A DNA stretch of 64,000 bases from CAIZGX01 sp964385405 (GTDB lineage: Bacteria; Bacteroidota; Bacteroidia; Flavobacteriales_D; Sanyastnellaceae). A model generated the notes under the pieces. That model had not been told where the DNA came from, ran no database searches, and saw nothing but the letters and a program-made list of their open reading frames with translations. Numbering within the stretch: the first letter of the stretch is position 1; every line of letters begins with the position of its first letter. A program made the translations under genes and the position numbers. The stretch spans positions 28,360-92,359 of the forward strand of contig CAYLOT010000010.1 in NCBI GenBank assembly GCA_964385405.1, given 5' to 3'. Of the stretch, positions 14,966-23,344 are shown piece by piece.

Positions 14966-17900
14966 TCACCAAAGTAACCGTTCCTTTGTATTCTTCAGCT
15001 TCCCCGTTGAATCCTTTAATGGTAGCGATATAACTGTAAACATCGTTTTGACAGTATGTGTCGTTGTTTCCGCGGTGATCACCGATCCATGCTTCTTCAA
15101 TGTTTGTTGAGTAATATACTTGATCTCCCCAACGGTCAAAGATTCTAATTTCGAAAGATAGAACACTGCTAGCTTGAACCATAAACACATCATTCAAACC
15201 ATCGTTATTGGGAGTAAATGAATTTGGTATGTATAACAATGGAGGGAAGGTAATCGTATAGCTATTACTTGCAGTGCAACCGATAGAGTTGGTTACGTTG
15301 AAGTACACAGTTGTCTCACCGAATCCGTCAAAGGTGTAATTCACACTCGGACTTGATAAGATTTCACCACCAGGGAAAATCCATTCGTATGAACAGTTAA
15401 TACATGGAGGAGTGTCTACATTAATGAAATCGTAGGTATAACCAGAAGTGTTGTCTGCCGTGAATTGTGCATCAACCGGAATTACATCGACAAAAATGTC
15501 TTCAGATATAAATTGTCCACACATGTCACTTGCTGTAACTGTGTAGGTAGAGGGTGATGTAAGGTCGGCGTATGTTGCTGTATTGCCGTTGCTGTTGCTA
15601 GTCCAGGTGTAGGTAAATCCACCTCCACCACCTGATGCCTGAGCATATAAAGTTGCTGTTCCTAATACGCAGACTGCAGTGTCGGCCGAGGCTGTTAGAT
15701 TCAATGGCGGGTTCGGAATAAAAATCATCAATGTGTCAGAATCGGTCTGGTCACAAGCGTCTGTGATTGTTGCGATTACTTGTTCGTCAACTGGAGTAAC
15801 AATGGAGAAAGTTGTTCCATTACCTGCAATGGTATTGTCAACAATCCAGTCGAAACTGTTTCCACCCGAACCGCCAGAAATGATTGGAGTAATCAAATTG
15901 TTGTCTAAGCATCCTGCAGTAATATCGTTTCCAAGGTCAATGAAAACAGGAGGGTTCGTAATTGTAATGGGCACTGAAGCATTTGCTGTAGATCCACAAC
16001 CATCTGTTACTGTAAGTCCAATTGTTGTTGAAGTTCCTGGGGTTACCGTATAATTAACACTGGTTGCGGTAGGAGTGCCGTTGTTGTTCCAGGCATAGGA
16101 CATAGTTCCTCCTCCGCCTGTAACAGTAGGTTGAATCGTAAATGGAGTAATACAGTTTCCAGCCAAAGCAGCAGGAAGGGTTACAGCCAATGGTGGCGCT
16201 TCAACAGTAATAATAATGTCTTCAGATGCGAACTGTCCGCACCCGTCGCTCACCTCAACAAGGACAGTGGCTTGAGAAATAATTCCCGTATTGTCATAGA
16301 TATTGTCCCATTCATCCCATTCATAAACATTATTTGTATACCAACTGTATGAATAGAATCCATCGCCACCCGTTACTGTTGCAGGAATGGTGAAGAAAGT
16401 CAAACAAGGCGCGTTAACCGTGTCAGGAACAGTGATAACTAGTGGTGGAATATTTAGAGAAACTTGTATTTGGTCAGTCGCTACAAGTCCGCAACCATCT
16501 ACAACTTCAACATTTACCGTTCCGGGTCCATTCCAGGAGCCAAAGAACAACGAATTGCCCCATCCAAAGAGATTCGCACCGTTCTCATCGGTCCACATAT
16601 AAGTATAAGCACCGTCGCCTCCTGTTGTTGTGGCGGTAATGTTTACACTCTCGTTACAACCGATAGTAATATCTCCGTTGTCAATATTTGTAACCAATTG
16701 CGGGAAAACAAGGATGTTTACAGGAAAGTCAGTATTTCCGCCTGGCCAGCCGCAAGTGTCGGTGACAGTTAGGAGATATGTAGTTGAGTTGAGTGGTGAA
16801 ACATCGATTGTGGGTGTCGTTTCACTGGTACTCCAGTTGTAAACGTAGTTTCCATATCCACCTGTAATTGTAGGTTCTAGAGTCGCAGTTACTCCTTGAC
16901 ATAAATCTTGCGGATATCCGGTAACTACGATTGGGTCAGGAACGTCTGCTACGAAAAAGTCAAAATTGCTCACCAACCCCGATCCGTTGCATGCAGCCAA
17001 ATTTAAAATGTCCATGTGCACAGTTTCAATTCCTTCTGTTAATCCATCTGAAAATGCATCAATAACGAAAGAGACAGAAGCAACACCTGGAGGGAAAATT
17101 ACGGTGTCTGGCATGAGTGTATAATCAACACCATTAACGGCAGTACCCGACCAAGTAATAATGCACATGTCTTGAATTGAAAGGTCACTAATTTCCGGAC
17201 GTGTAAATGTCAATGTCGCCTCGCCACAGTCTTCAAAAAGTGTTTCTTCATTTGGTCCACCTGCGTTCAATGTCAAGTCAACATCTACAACTGCGTTACT
17301 TGAAAAGGATCCTTCTTCAAGAATTACTGCTGATTCTAAAGCTGTATCACTTCCGTCGGCTATCGCAAGTTTGATGTGGTAAGTTTGTCCGCACTGCACT
17401 TCGTGCCATGCTTCTAATGTAACAGTATAACCGTTCAGGTAAATTCCAACATTAGGTTGATTATCTACGTAAAAAGAAGAGTTCAGTACATTGTTTACGG
17501 AACTTATAGTAATCGGAAGTGCAGGGTTTGTATTCGGTAGTTGTGCAATGTTCACCGCACCGCCGGGAAATCCGGCAGGGGCAGCATAAGGCCCTGTGAT
17601 ACCAGGCCCAGAGAGTAAGAAAGCGAAAATATCGTTGTATGAAGAGTTTACCCAAGTGAGGTATTCGTCACTTCCGAAGATATAATTGAAACGGAGCGTA
17701 TCTCCAGTCGGCACAAAGTCAAACTCTAAAATGGCTACATCATTCACGCTGCTAACAGAGAAGGATTGACCAATAAGAGGCGGAACAGAGTTCGCGATTG
17801 AGAGTAGGGCTGCGTCTCCGGAAACTTCGCAGGTTCCAGGAAGAAACGCTCCTGAGTTCGGATCAACCATGGTTCCAACAGCTTCTGTGGAAAGAGCAAT

Positions 17901-18116
17901 ACCCCCGTCAATTGTCAACCCTACTGAATTTCCCCCTGTAATGTAACCGATTTGTTCGGGACAACCTGTGAAAGAAATGTTTGTTGCGGCTACCCCGCTT
18001 CCTAATAGCACGTCTTGAACGTATTGCTGAATAGTAAGGTTTGTGAGTTGGAGCTGAGCGCTACTAGCACCTGCCGAGCACAAAAGGGAGAATAGGAAGA
18101 TTAACTTTTTAGTCAT
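14961..18116 (-). CDS. T9SS type B secreted protein with choice-of-anchor L domain and Ig-like repeats
   Basis: A 1051-aa secreted or surface protein. In order: signal peptide (1-20, ending SSAQ); choice-of-anchor L domain (about 25-275, with VGLTIDGGIALSTE and FNYIFGSDEYLTW); a Calx-beta-like segment (about 285-390, with SGTAVNGVDYTLMPDTV); about six Ig-like/SprB-like repeats of ~80 aa (400-870), each with a YxWS/TxxxxT core; a PKD-like domain (about 870-945); and the gliding-associated C-terminal sorting domain (IPNSFTPNNDGLNDVF to VTLVR). That last domain directs export by the type IX secretion system. Likely an adhesin or cell-surface filament component. Confidence 0.92.
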   Translation of the reverse strand: MTKKLIFLFSLLCSAGASSAQLQLTNLTIQQYVQDVLLGSGVAATNISFTGCPEQIGYITGGNSVGLTIDGGIALSTEAVGTMVDPNSGAFLPGTCEVSGDAALLSIANSVPPLIGQSFSVSSVNDVAILEFDFVPTGDTLRFNYIFGSDEYLTWVNSSYNDIFAFLLSGPGITGPYAAPAGFPGGAVNIAQLPNTNPALPITISSVNNVLNSSFYVDNQPNVGIYLNGYTVTLEAWHEVQCGQTYHIKLAIADGSDTALESAVILEEGSFSSNAVVDVDLTLNAGGPNEETLFEDCGEATLTFTRPEISDLSIQDMCIITWSGTAVNGVDYTLMPDTVIFPPGVASVSFVIDAFSDGLTEGIETVHMDILNLAACNGSGLVSNFDFFVADVPDPIVVTGYPQDLCQGVTATLEPTITGGYGNYVYNWSTSETTPTIDVSPLNSTTYLLTVTDTCGWPGGNTDFPVNILVFPQLVTNIDNGDITIGCNESVNITATTTGGDGAYTYMWTDENGANLFGWGNSLFFGSWNGPGTVNVEVVDGCGLVATDQIQVSLNIPPLVITVPDTVNAPCLTFFTIPATVTGGDGFYSYSWYTNNVYEWDEWDNIYDNTGIISQATVLVEVSDGCGQFASEDIIITVEAPPLAVTLPAALAGNCITPFTIQPTVTGGGGTMSYAWNNNGTPTATSVNYTVTPGTSTTIGLTVTDGCGSTANASVPITITNPPVFIDLGNDITAGCLDNNLITPIISGGSGGNSFDWIVDNTIAGNGTTFSIVTPVDEQVIATITDACDQTDSDTLMIFIPNPPLNLTASADTAVCVLGTATLYAQASGGGGGFTYTWTSNSNGNTATYADLTSPSTYTVTASDMCGQFISEDIFVDVIPVDAQFTADNTSGYTYDFINVDTPPCINCSYEWIFPGGEILSSPSVNYTFDGFGETTVYFNVTNSIGCTASNSYTITFPPLLYIPNSFTPNNDGLNDVFMVQASSVLSFEIRIFDRWGDQVYYSTNIEEAWIGDHRGNNDTYCQNDVYSYIATIKGFNGEAEEYKGTVTLVR

Positions 18117-18143
18117 GATAAGGTTTTGACATCTACAAGACTA

Positions 18144-18151
18144 CAAAGTTA
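18144..18151 (-). promoter_or_regulatory. -7 promoter box for the T9SS type B protein
   Basis: Reads TAACTTTG on the minus strand, 27 nt before the ATG at 18116. No convincing -33 TTG at 19 nt. Confidence 0.45.
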
Positions 18152-18189
18152 CGCAATTGGTTGCCGCACTTTTTATTTTTTAATGAGTC

Positions 18190-18197
18190 TATATTTG
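18190..18197 (+). promoter_or_regulatory. -7 promoter box directly before the 18202 start codon
   Basis: TATATTTG then TGGA then ATG. The 4-nt gap predicts transcription starting at or beside the A of the ATG (leaderless). Confidence 0.55.
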
Positions 18198-18201
18198 TGG
18201 A

Positions 18202-18894
18202 ATGGCGCACGATATTCTTGGCTCAGCAATGCAGTCCTATTTTCTCCGCAATGACGACACGCCTGTCCGTGTTTTTATCAATAAAAATGAAGAGCCGGAA
18301 ATGTTTCCGAGTATTTTTTTTCGACCATATAAAAACATGTTGAAATATGAAAGAATTGCTTTGAAAGAAAGTCGGGGAAAAGTGCTTGATTTAGGATGCG
18401 GAGCAGGATGCCATGCGCTTTATCTGCAAGGCAAGGGATGCGACGTTACTGCGGTGGAAATTTCCAAGAAAAGCGTCAAGGTGGCGCAGAAAAGAGGTGT
18501 CGTTAACGTGATCAATGAAGATTGGAGAAATTTAAGTCTGAAGAATTTCGATACCGTTCTCGTCCTTATGAATGGGATGGGACTCGCAGAATCTCCCGCC
18601 GAGCTTAAGATGATGTTTAGAAAATTGAAAAGTTTTTTGCGTAAATCAGGATGCGTTCTCATAGATAGTACCGACGTAACTTATGCGAAAGCCGATTGGC
18701 CAATGCTCGATACAGAATATTTTGGTAAAGTTCAATTCGAACTGAAATACAAAGGGAAAACGCAATGTTTTCCCTGGTTATTTGTAGACTTCGATACAGC
18801 TGTTCAAACTGCGAAATCGGTGAAGTTGAATGTTGAAGTCTTGGAAAGAGCCCGTAATGGACACTTTCTTTTGAAATTAAGCAAAATGAGCTAA
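18202..18894 (+). CDS. Class I SAM-dependent methyltransferase
   Basis: A 230-aa cytoplasmic methyltransferase. SAM motif I is VLDLGCGAGCHAL (about 59-71), with the acidic residue after strand beta-2 in DVTAVEISKKSV and motif IV-like FDTVLVLMNGMGL. The substrate is unknown; the closest general look is the small-molecule (UbiE/Tam-like) group. Its last 18 nt overlap the tail of the convergent sigma-factor gene. A promoter box 4 nt before the ATG supports this start. Confidence 0.85.
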   Translation: MAHDILGSAMQSYFLRNDDTPVRVFINKNEEPEMFPSIFFRPYKNMLKYERIALKESRGKVLDLGCGAGCHALYLQGKGCDVTAVEISKKSVKVAQKRGVVNVINEDWRNLSLKNFDTVLVLMNGMGLAESPAELKMMFRKLKSFLRKSGCVLIDSTDVTYAKADWPMLDTEYFGKVQFELKYKGKTQCFPWLFVDFDTAVQTAKSVKLNVEVLERARNGHFLLKLSKMS

Positions 18895-19377
18895 CTCTTC
18901 GCTTAACTTTTTTCTAGCGTGGAATATCCGAGACTTTACAGTGCCCATGGGAATACCCATTGAATCGGCAATTTCATCGTAATGGTAGCCGTCAATAAAC
19001 AATTGGAATGGAGTGCGGAATTCATAAGGAAGCTGGGTAATTGCTTTGTTGATGTCCTTCTCGTTAATTCGCGACGAAACCGTGTCTTCTGAAATTTTTC
19101 CGTAATTCAAGTAGAACTGATTGTCTGTTGAATCATTGATTGTTTTTTGAAGCTTTTTGCGCTTGTAGTTGTTGATGAAGATGTTTCTCATGATGGTGAA
19201 TAACCATCCTTTGAAATTTGTGCCATCTTGGAAGTTGTCTTTGTATCGCATTGCTTTTAGCAAAGTATCTTGAAGCAGATCCTCGGCGTCTTCAACATTC
19301 TTTGTGAAATTGTAAGCAAAGCTTTTTAAAGATCCTGAATGATTACCGATGAGGTAGTTGAATTCGAGTGTGCTCAT
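18877..19377 (-). CDS. ECF-type RNA polymerase sigma factor
   Basis: A 166-aa group 4 sigma factor. Region 2 covers about 10-80 (FAYNFTKNVEDAEDLLQDT, GWLFTIMRNIFINNY) and region 4 covers about 105-160 (LPYEFRTPFQLFIDGYHYDE, then the helix-turn-helix IADSMGIPMGTVKSRIFHAR). It recognises a dedicated promoter set. No anti-sigma gene is adjacent; the upstream partner on the same strand is a MerR/B12-type regulator. The 110-nt spacer carries two large palindromes. In many Bacteroidota this pair precedes carotenoid genes, but here a convergent methyltransferase follows. Tail-to-tail overlap of 18 nt. Confidence 0.93.
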   Translation of the reverse strand: MSTLEFNYLIGNHSGSLKSFAYNFTKNVEDAEDLLQDTLLKAMRYKDNFQDGTNFKGWLFTIMRNIFINNYKRKKLQKTINDSTDNQFYLNYGKISEDTVSSRINEKDINKAITQLPYEFRTPFQLFIDGYHYDEIADSMGIPMGTVKSRIFHARKKLSEELAHFA

Positions 19378-19383
19378 TTGTTT

Positions 19384-19413
19384 TGTTTAATATTACGAGG
19401 CAAATATTAAACA
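19384..19413. promoter_or_regulatory. Palindromic operator candidate 1 upstream of the sigma gene
   Basis: A perfect 11-bp inverted repeat, TGTTTAATATT ... AATATTAAACA, with an 8-nt spacer (ACGAGGCA). It is 6 nt upstream of the sigma-factor ATG, so it would overlap the transcription start region. The half-site TTGTTTAA is shared with the second palindrome. Confidence 0.65.
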
Positions 19414-19434
19414 GAACTCAGTTCATTCCAAATA

Positions 19435-19468
19435 TTTGTTTAATTATTTTCAAAATAAATTAAACAAA
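19435..19468. promoter_or_regulatory. Palindromic operator candidate 2 upstream of the sigma gene
   Basis: TTTGTTTAATTATTTT, a central C, then AAAATAAATTAAACAAA: a nearly perfect 16-bp palindrome with one extra base in the right arm. It carries the same TTTGTTTAA half-sites as 19384-19413. The layout suggests binding of a dimeric or tetrameric regulator, most simply the neighbouring MerR protein. Confidence 0.65.
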
Positions 19469-19487
19469 AACGATAGTGCGTTGATTA

Positions 19488-20486
19488 TTAGTTTTTTAAC
19501 CCTTCTAGAAGATCGTCTATATTATCGTACAAGGTAATGTAAAGCGTGTCAGGAGACTTAATTCCTTTGAGATTGTATCCAGTAAAGTGAAAATGACAGT
19601 CGGTGTCCATGAACATGCGTGTCAATCGCTTCAGGTAGTCAGGAACCATAACTGTGGAAGGATGGGTGGTGAAAATTGAAACAAAATCCACATCACCTAA
19701 TCGTTGAGCCACTTGCTTCAGGTCGTCGGCCGGAACGGATTGTCCCAAAAGAATACTTCTTAAGCCCCGGAGCTTCAGTATATAGTGAAGCATCAAAAGA
19801 GACAATTCATGTATTTCAAGATCGGGAAGGAAAAGCACCACAGGTCGCTTGTTCTGCTCCAATGGGACTTTCACTGCTTCTACATGAAACAAGAGCTTTT
19901 GTCTAATTAGGGCACTAATAAAATGTTCCTGAGCGGGACAAATAGCATCTGACTGCCATAGCAATCCGATTTGCTGAAGGAAAGGCATGATTACCACTCG
20001 GAACGTTTTCTCAAGACCGAATTCTCTTACATGCGGATCAATGACATTCGAAAAAAGTTCTTCGTCATAGTTCAACATGGAAATTTTCAGAATATGCAAG
20101 AAATGCTCTTCTGAATTGTTTCCGTGTGCATGTTTGTTAATGATTTCGCGAATCTGATCGTCAGATAATTTCGCGATATTCGAAATCTTGTACCCAAGAC
20201 TGTTCAATAGGCTAATGTTTAAGAGAGCCTTTAAGTCTTTGTCGTTGTATTTACGAATGTTGGTGTCGGTCCTGTCAGGAGAAAGAATTCCATAGCGTTG
20301 TTCCCATATACGTATGGTATGGGCTTTGATTCCCGAGAAATTCTCCAGGTCCTTGATGGTGAACTCTTGAGGGCGCATAGTGTTTGATTTTGAAGATGAA
20401 ACACTACCCAATTCAAAAGGTTCATTTTTAACGAAAACTTTTGATGCATTTTGTTTTTTGTTCCCAGCTTGCCTTTCCTCTTTCAT
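19488..20486 (-). CDS. MerR-family regulator with cobalamin-binding domain (CarH/LitR-like)
   Basis: 332 aa. An N-terminal tail (1-37) precedes a MerR DNA-binding domain (about 40-110: FTIKDLENFSGIKAHTIRIW, EQRYGILSP, YNDKDLKALLNI). A helical bundle (125-205) carries W177, then nine residues, then E187-H188, matching the Wx9EH signature that contacts the upper face of adenosylcobalamin in CarH proteins. The Rossmann B12 domain (215-332) has E224-x-H226, the position of the cobalt-ligating His, but the usual Gly of ExHxxG is Ser229. CarH/LitR proteins use B12 as a light sensor to repress genes. Start at 20486 assumed; Met37 is an alternative. Confidence 0.88.
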   Translation of the reverse strand: MKEERQAGNKKQNASKVFVKNEPFELGSVSSSKSNTMRPQEFTIKDLENFSGIKAHTIRIWEQRYGILSPDRTDTNIRKYNDKDLKALLNISLLNSLGYKISNIAKLSDDQIREIINKHAHGNNSEEHFLHILKISMLNYDEELFSNVIDPHVREFGLEKTFRVVIMPFLQQIGLLWQSDAICPAQEHFISALIRQKLLFHVEAVKVPLEQNKRPVVLFLPDLEIHELSLLMLHYILKLRGLRSILLGQSVPADDLKQVAQRLGDVDFVSIFTTHPSTVMVPDYLKRLTRMFMDTDCHFHFTGYNLKGIKSPDTLYITLYDNIDDLLEGLKN

Positions 20487-20490
20487 TTAA

Positions 20491-20521
20491 TTGGTAGTCC
20501 TTATAATTTTCAATAACTTCG
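20491..20521 (+). promoter_or_regulatory. Promoter of the surface-glycan operon
   Basis: -33 TTG at 20491-20493, 20-nt spacer, -7 box TAACTTCG (20514-20521, one change from TAnnTTTG), 16 nt before the ATG at 20538. It shares a 51-nt gap with the divergent MerR gene. Confidence 0.55.
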
Positions 20522-20537
20522 AGGCCAAACCTTAATC

Positions 20538-21548
20538 ATGATACGAATCGCTCAAATAGGCTACGGATATTGGGGACCAAACCTGCTTCGTAACTTCATG
20601 ACGCTTGGAAATGCAAAAGTAGAAATTCTTGTCGATTCGCAATTGAACCGATTGGAACAAGCTGTAAGCTTATTTCCAAGTTTAAGAACCTCAACTTCTG
20701 CCGATGATGCGTTCAACAATGCCTTGGTAGATGCAGTGGTAATAGCCACCCCTGTTTTTTCGCATTTCGATTTGGCTAAGCGTGCATTGCTGTCTGGAAA
20801 ACACGTCCTTCTTGAAAAACCAATGACAGCAACAGTTGTGCAAGCAAAGGAATTAATTGACTTGGCAGCTCAAAAGGGAAAACTGCTTATGGTGGACCAC
20901 ACCTTTCTTTATACAGGTGCGGTAGAGAAAATGAAGACCCTAAAGGACGAGGGTGTGCTCGGTGTTTTGAATTACTTCGATTCAACACGAATTAATCTTG
21001 GATTAATTCAACAAGACGTTAATGTGCTTTGGGATTTGGCTCCGCACGATATTTCAGTGCTCGATTATTTGTCAGATGAATTGCCTTTGAGTGTGAACGC
21101 TACAGGCGTGAGTCATATTCACAATGGAATTGAAAACGTAGCTTACCTTACGGTTAATTATCAAAACAACTTCATTGCTCACTTCAATTGCTCTTGGTCT
21201 TCACCGGTGAAAATTCGAATGATGCTTCTGGGTGGAAGTGAAAAAATGGTTGTCTTCAACGACATGGAGCCAACCGAAAAAATAAAGGTCTACGATACGG
21301 CTCACAGTGTGAGCACGCTTGAAGAAAAACAAAGGGTAATGATAGATTACCGTGTTGGCGATGTCTATGTTCCAAAGCTTGAGATTGCAGAGCCATTGAG
21401 GAAGTTGGCACTTGATTTTATCTCATCAATTGAGAATAACTCAGAACCAAGGGCTTCTGCAATTGGTGGATTGAATACCATTCGAATTTTAGAAGCCGCT
21501 CAAAAGAGCATAAAGCAAGGCGGTAAAGAGGTTAAAATTGAAATTTAA
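20538..21548 (+). CDS. Gfo/Idh/MocA family NAD(P)-dependent sugar oxidoreductase
   Basis: 336 aa. The N-terminal Rossmann fold carries IAQIGYGYWGPNLLRNF (3-19), and the catalytic-lysine motif EKPMT is near 96-100. A C-terminal alpha/beta substrate domain includes WDLAPHDISVLDYL (His/Asp region) and ends in VKIEI. Family members oxidise or reduce nucleotide sugars; relatives in glycan clusters (WlbA/WbpB type) act at the 3-position of UDP-sugar acids. First gene of the operon; its stop overlaps the probable start of the next gene. Confidence 0.9.
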   Translation: MIRIAQIGYGYWGPNLLRNFMTLGNAKVEILVDSQLNRLEQAVSLFPSLRTSTSADDAFNNALVDAVVIATPVFSHFDLAKRALLSGKHVLLEKPMTATVVQAKELIDLAAQKGKLLMVDHTFLYTGAVEKMKTLKDEGVLGVLNYFDSTRINLGLIQQDVNVLWDLAPHDISVLDYLSDELPLSVNATGVSHIHNGIENVAYLTVNYQNNFIAHFNCSWSSPVKIRMMLLGGSEKMVVFNDMEPTEKIKVYDTAHSVSTLEEKQRVMIDYRVGDVYVPKLEIAEPLRKLALDFISSIENNSEPRASAIGGLNTIRILEAAQKSIKQGGKEVKIEI

Positions 21549-22575
21549 GTTGAAAGAAAAACTTCAACATATCGTTCATGACCTAAACATTCAATTGCAA
21601 AATGAATGCGTGCTAACAGAGGCCGCTACTGGTGCTTATGCTTGCACGCCTGTGTTGGCAGCTCTCACAGGCGCAGAGGTTCACGCTTTTGCGCGCGACT
21701 CGAAATACGGAACGGCACGTGATTGCATCCATGAGGTTGAAGCCTTGTCTGAAAAATGCGGCGTTTCGAATCGTATTCATTTCCACACAGAAAAAAATGA
21801 AATGCCTTGGGGTAAGGCAACCCTTATTACCAACAGCGGTGCGCTGCGTCCGTTGGATAGTACTATTCTCGAGCGCGTTTCGGCTTCATGTCGAATCTCG
21901 CTTATGTTCGAAGCCTGGGAGTTTCGCGCACAAGATCTCGATTTAGATTTTTGTAAGTCGAAGGGAATCCGCGTTGCGGGAACCAACGAAAGACATCCGC
22001 AAGTCGATGTATTCGGCTACCTCGGAGACATGGTTGTTCGACTCATTCAAGACGCCAAACAAACTCCTTATAGAAATAAATTCATCGTTGTCTCGAACAA
22101 CGATTTTACGCCCTACCTCTGTGAGCCATTGGTTCATATGTCGGCTGGAGTGGGCGTGTATTCGCCGAGAGAATACAAGGAAAGTGTTGAAGAGTTAGGG
22201 GCAACCTATCTCGGCGATTGGAACGTTGCAGAAATTCCAACCGAATGGAAATCGGCTTCAGCCGTGATTTACACGGGTTCTCCTTTTTCTGAAAATCTTT
22301 GGGGAACTTTTCCTTTGCTGAATTTCAATGTTTGGAAGACACTAAGTTCCCCAATTCTCCTGCGCTTCGCAGGCGACATTCGCGAAGCCGATTTAGTTCA
22401 TCATGAAATAAATTTCCATCCGGAAAATGTGCCGGCTGGACATATGGGCATTCTTCCTTCCGCCATTGGTTGGGATCCCATCATTCGTCTGCAAGCCGGA
22501 AGTTTGAAGGTAGCAGAGCTCATGAAAACGAATGATTCACATTACAATAATTTCGAACTTGCCCAATACCTGTAG
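21538..22575 (+). CDS. Unknown protein with a divergent Rossmann (2-hydroxyacid-dehydrogenase-like) fold
   Basis: About 345 aa, not confidently recognised. There is no ATG near the 5' end: the likely start is TTG at 21538 (overlapping the previous stop) or TTG at 21550, since the frame has no Met until NEMPWGK (about residue 91). The stretch LDFCKSKGIRVAGTNERHPQ is like the D-2-hydroxyacid dehydrogenase strand that precedes the dinucleotide domain, but the GxGxxG loop expected next is absent (FIVVSNNDFTPYLCEPLVH). It may be a non-NAD relative or a sugar-modifying enzyme. Coupling to the Gfo/Idh gene suggests work on the same sugar. Confidence 0.65.
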   Translation: MKFKLKEKLQHIVHDLNIQLQNECVLTEAATGAYACTPVLAALTGAEVHAFARDSKYGTARDCIHEVEALSEKCGVSNRIHFHTEKNEMPWGKATLITNSGALRPLDSTILERVSASCRISLMFEAWEFRAQDLDLDFCKSKGIRVAGTNERHPQVDVFGYLGDMVVRLIQDAKQTPYRNKFIVVSNNDFTPYLCEPLVHMSAGVGVYSPREYKESVEELGATYLGDWNVAEIPTEWKSASAVIYTGSPFSENLWGTFPLLNFNVWKTLSSPILLRFAGDIREADLVHHEINFHPENVPAGHMGILPSAIGWDPIIRLQAGSLKVAELMKTNDSHYNNFELAQYL

Positions 22576-22578
22576 ACC

Positions 22579-23343
22579 ATGAACGAAGTGAACAAGATCG
22601 AAAAACTTTCCGATTTGGATTTCAATAAATTCAAGGCATTGGCGAACGACGAGAGTCTTTCACGATATGAAAAAATCGGATTCTTCAATCACTTTCGTGA
22701 AGGGAAAGAAGCGCAGATTTGGGACGATATTCAATCCAAGGTTTCAACACTTTCAATGGACAACGTGCGTGTCTTAGACATTGGTCCAGGTTGCAGCGAT
22801 TTGCCTTTTATGTTGTTAAAGAACGCAGAAGAAAAAGGACAAAATGTGGTGCTCATCGATTCGCAAGAAATGCTGAATCAACTTCCCGATTTTTCATTAT
22901 GTGAAAAGTTCTCCGCCATGTTTCCCAACGAAACAAAACAATGGTCGAAGGAAAACAAGAACGCTTTTCATGCCATCATCTGCTACAGCGTTTTGCACTA
23001 CATAGCCGTAGAGTCTAGTGTTGAATTGTTTGTTGAATCCATTTGTGAACTGCTTGCTCCAGGCGGAATGGCGCTCATTGGCGATATTCCAAATGTGTCG
23101 AAGCGAAACCGTTTTTTCAGTTCTGAGGAAGGCATTCAATTCCATCAAAACAACCACGGACCGAATTCATTTCCAGAAATAAATTGGCATGAAAAGAAGC
23201 CAGGAGAATTCAACGATGAAGATATTTTTTCTATTTTAAAAATGGCAAGAGAAAATGGAATGGAAGCTTTCGTGCTTCCACAAAACAACGCATTGCCCAT
23301 GGCGAATCGGAGAGAAGATATTCTATTTGTAAAGCACAAATAA
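22579..23343 (+). CDS. Class I SAM-dependent methyltransferase-like protein
   Basis: A 254-aa cytoplasmic protein. SAM motif I is VRVLDIGPGCSDLPFML (about 56-72), with the acidic ribose contact in NVVLIDSQEMLNQL, then HAIICYSVLHYI and APGGMALIGDIPNVSKRNRF. This is the layout of methyltransferases acting on small molecules or sugars. It lies 3 nt after the previous gene and 1 nt before the next, inside the glycan operon. Target unknown; O-methylation of a sugar is a reasonable guess. Confidence 0.75.
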   Translation: MNEVNKIEKLSDLDFNKFKALANDESLSRYEKIGFFNHFREGKEAQIWDDIQSKVSTLSMDNVRVLDIGPGCSDLPFMLLKNAEEKGQNVVLIDSQEMLNQLPDFSLCEKFSAMFPNETKQWSKENKNAFHAIICYSVLHYIAVESSVELFVESICELLAPGGMALIGDIPNVSKRNRFFSSEEGIQFHQNNHGPNSFPEINWHEKKPGEFNDEDIFSILKMARENGMEAFVLPQNNALPMANRREDILFVKHK

Positions 23344-23344
23344 C

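Noticed and set aside
15679..16053. Plus-strand open frames inside the T9SS type B gene
   Set aside because: They mirror the Thr/Val-rich repeats of the real minus-strand protein and have no start signals.
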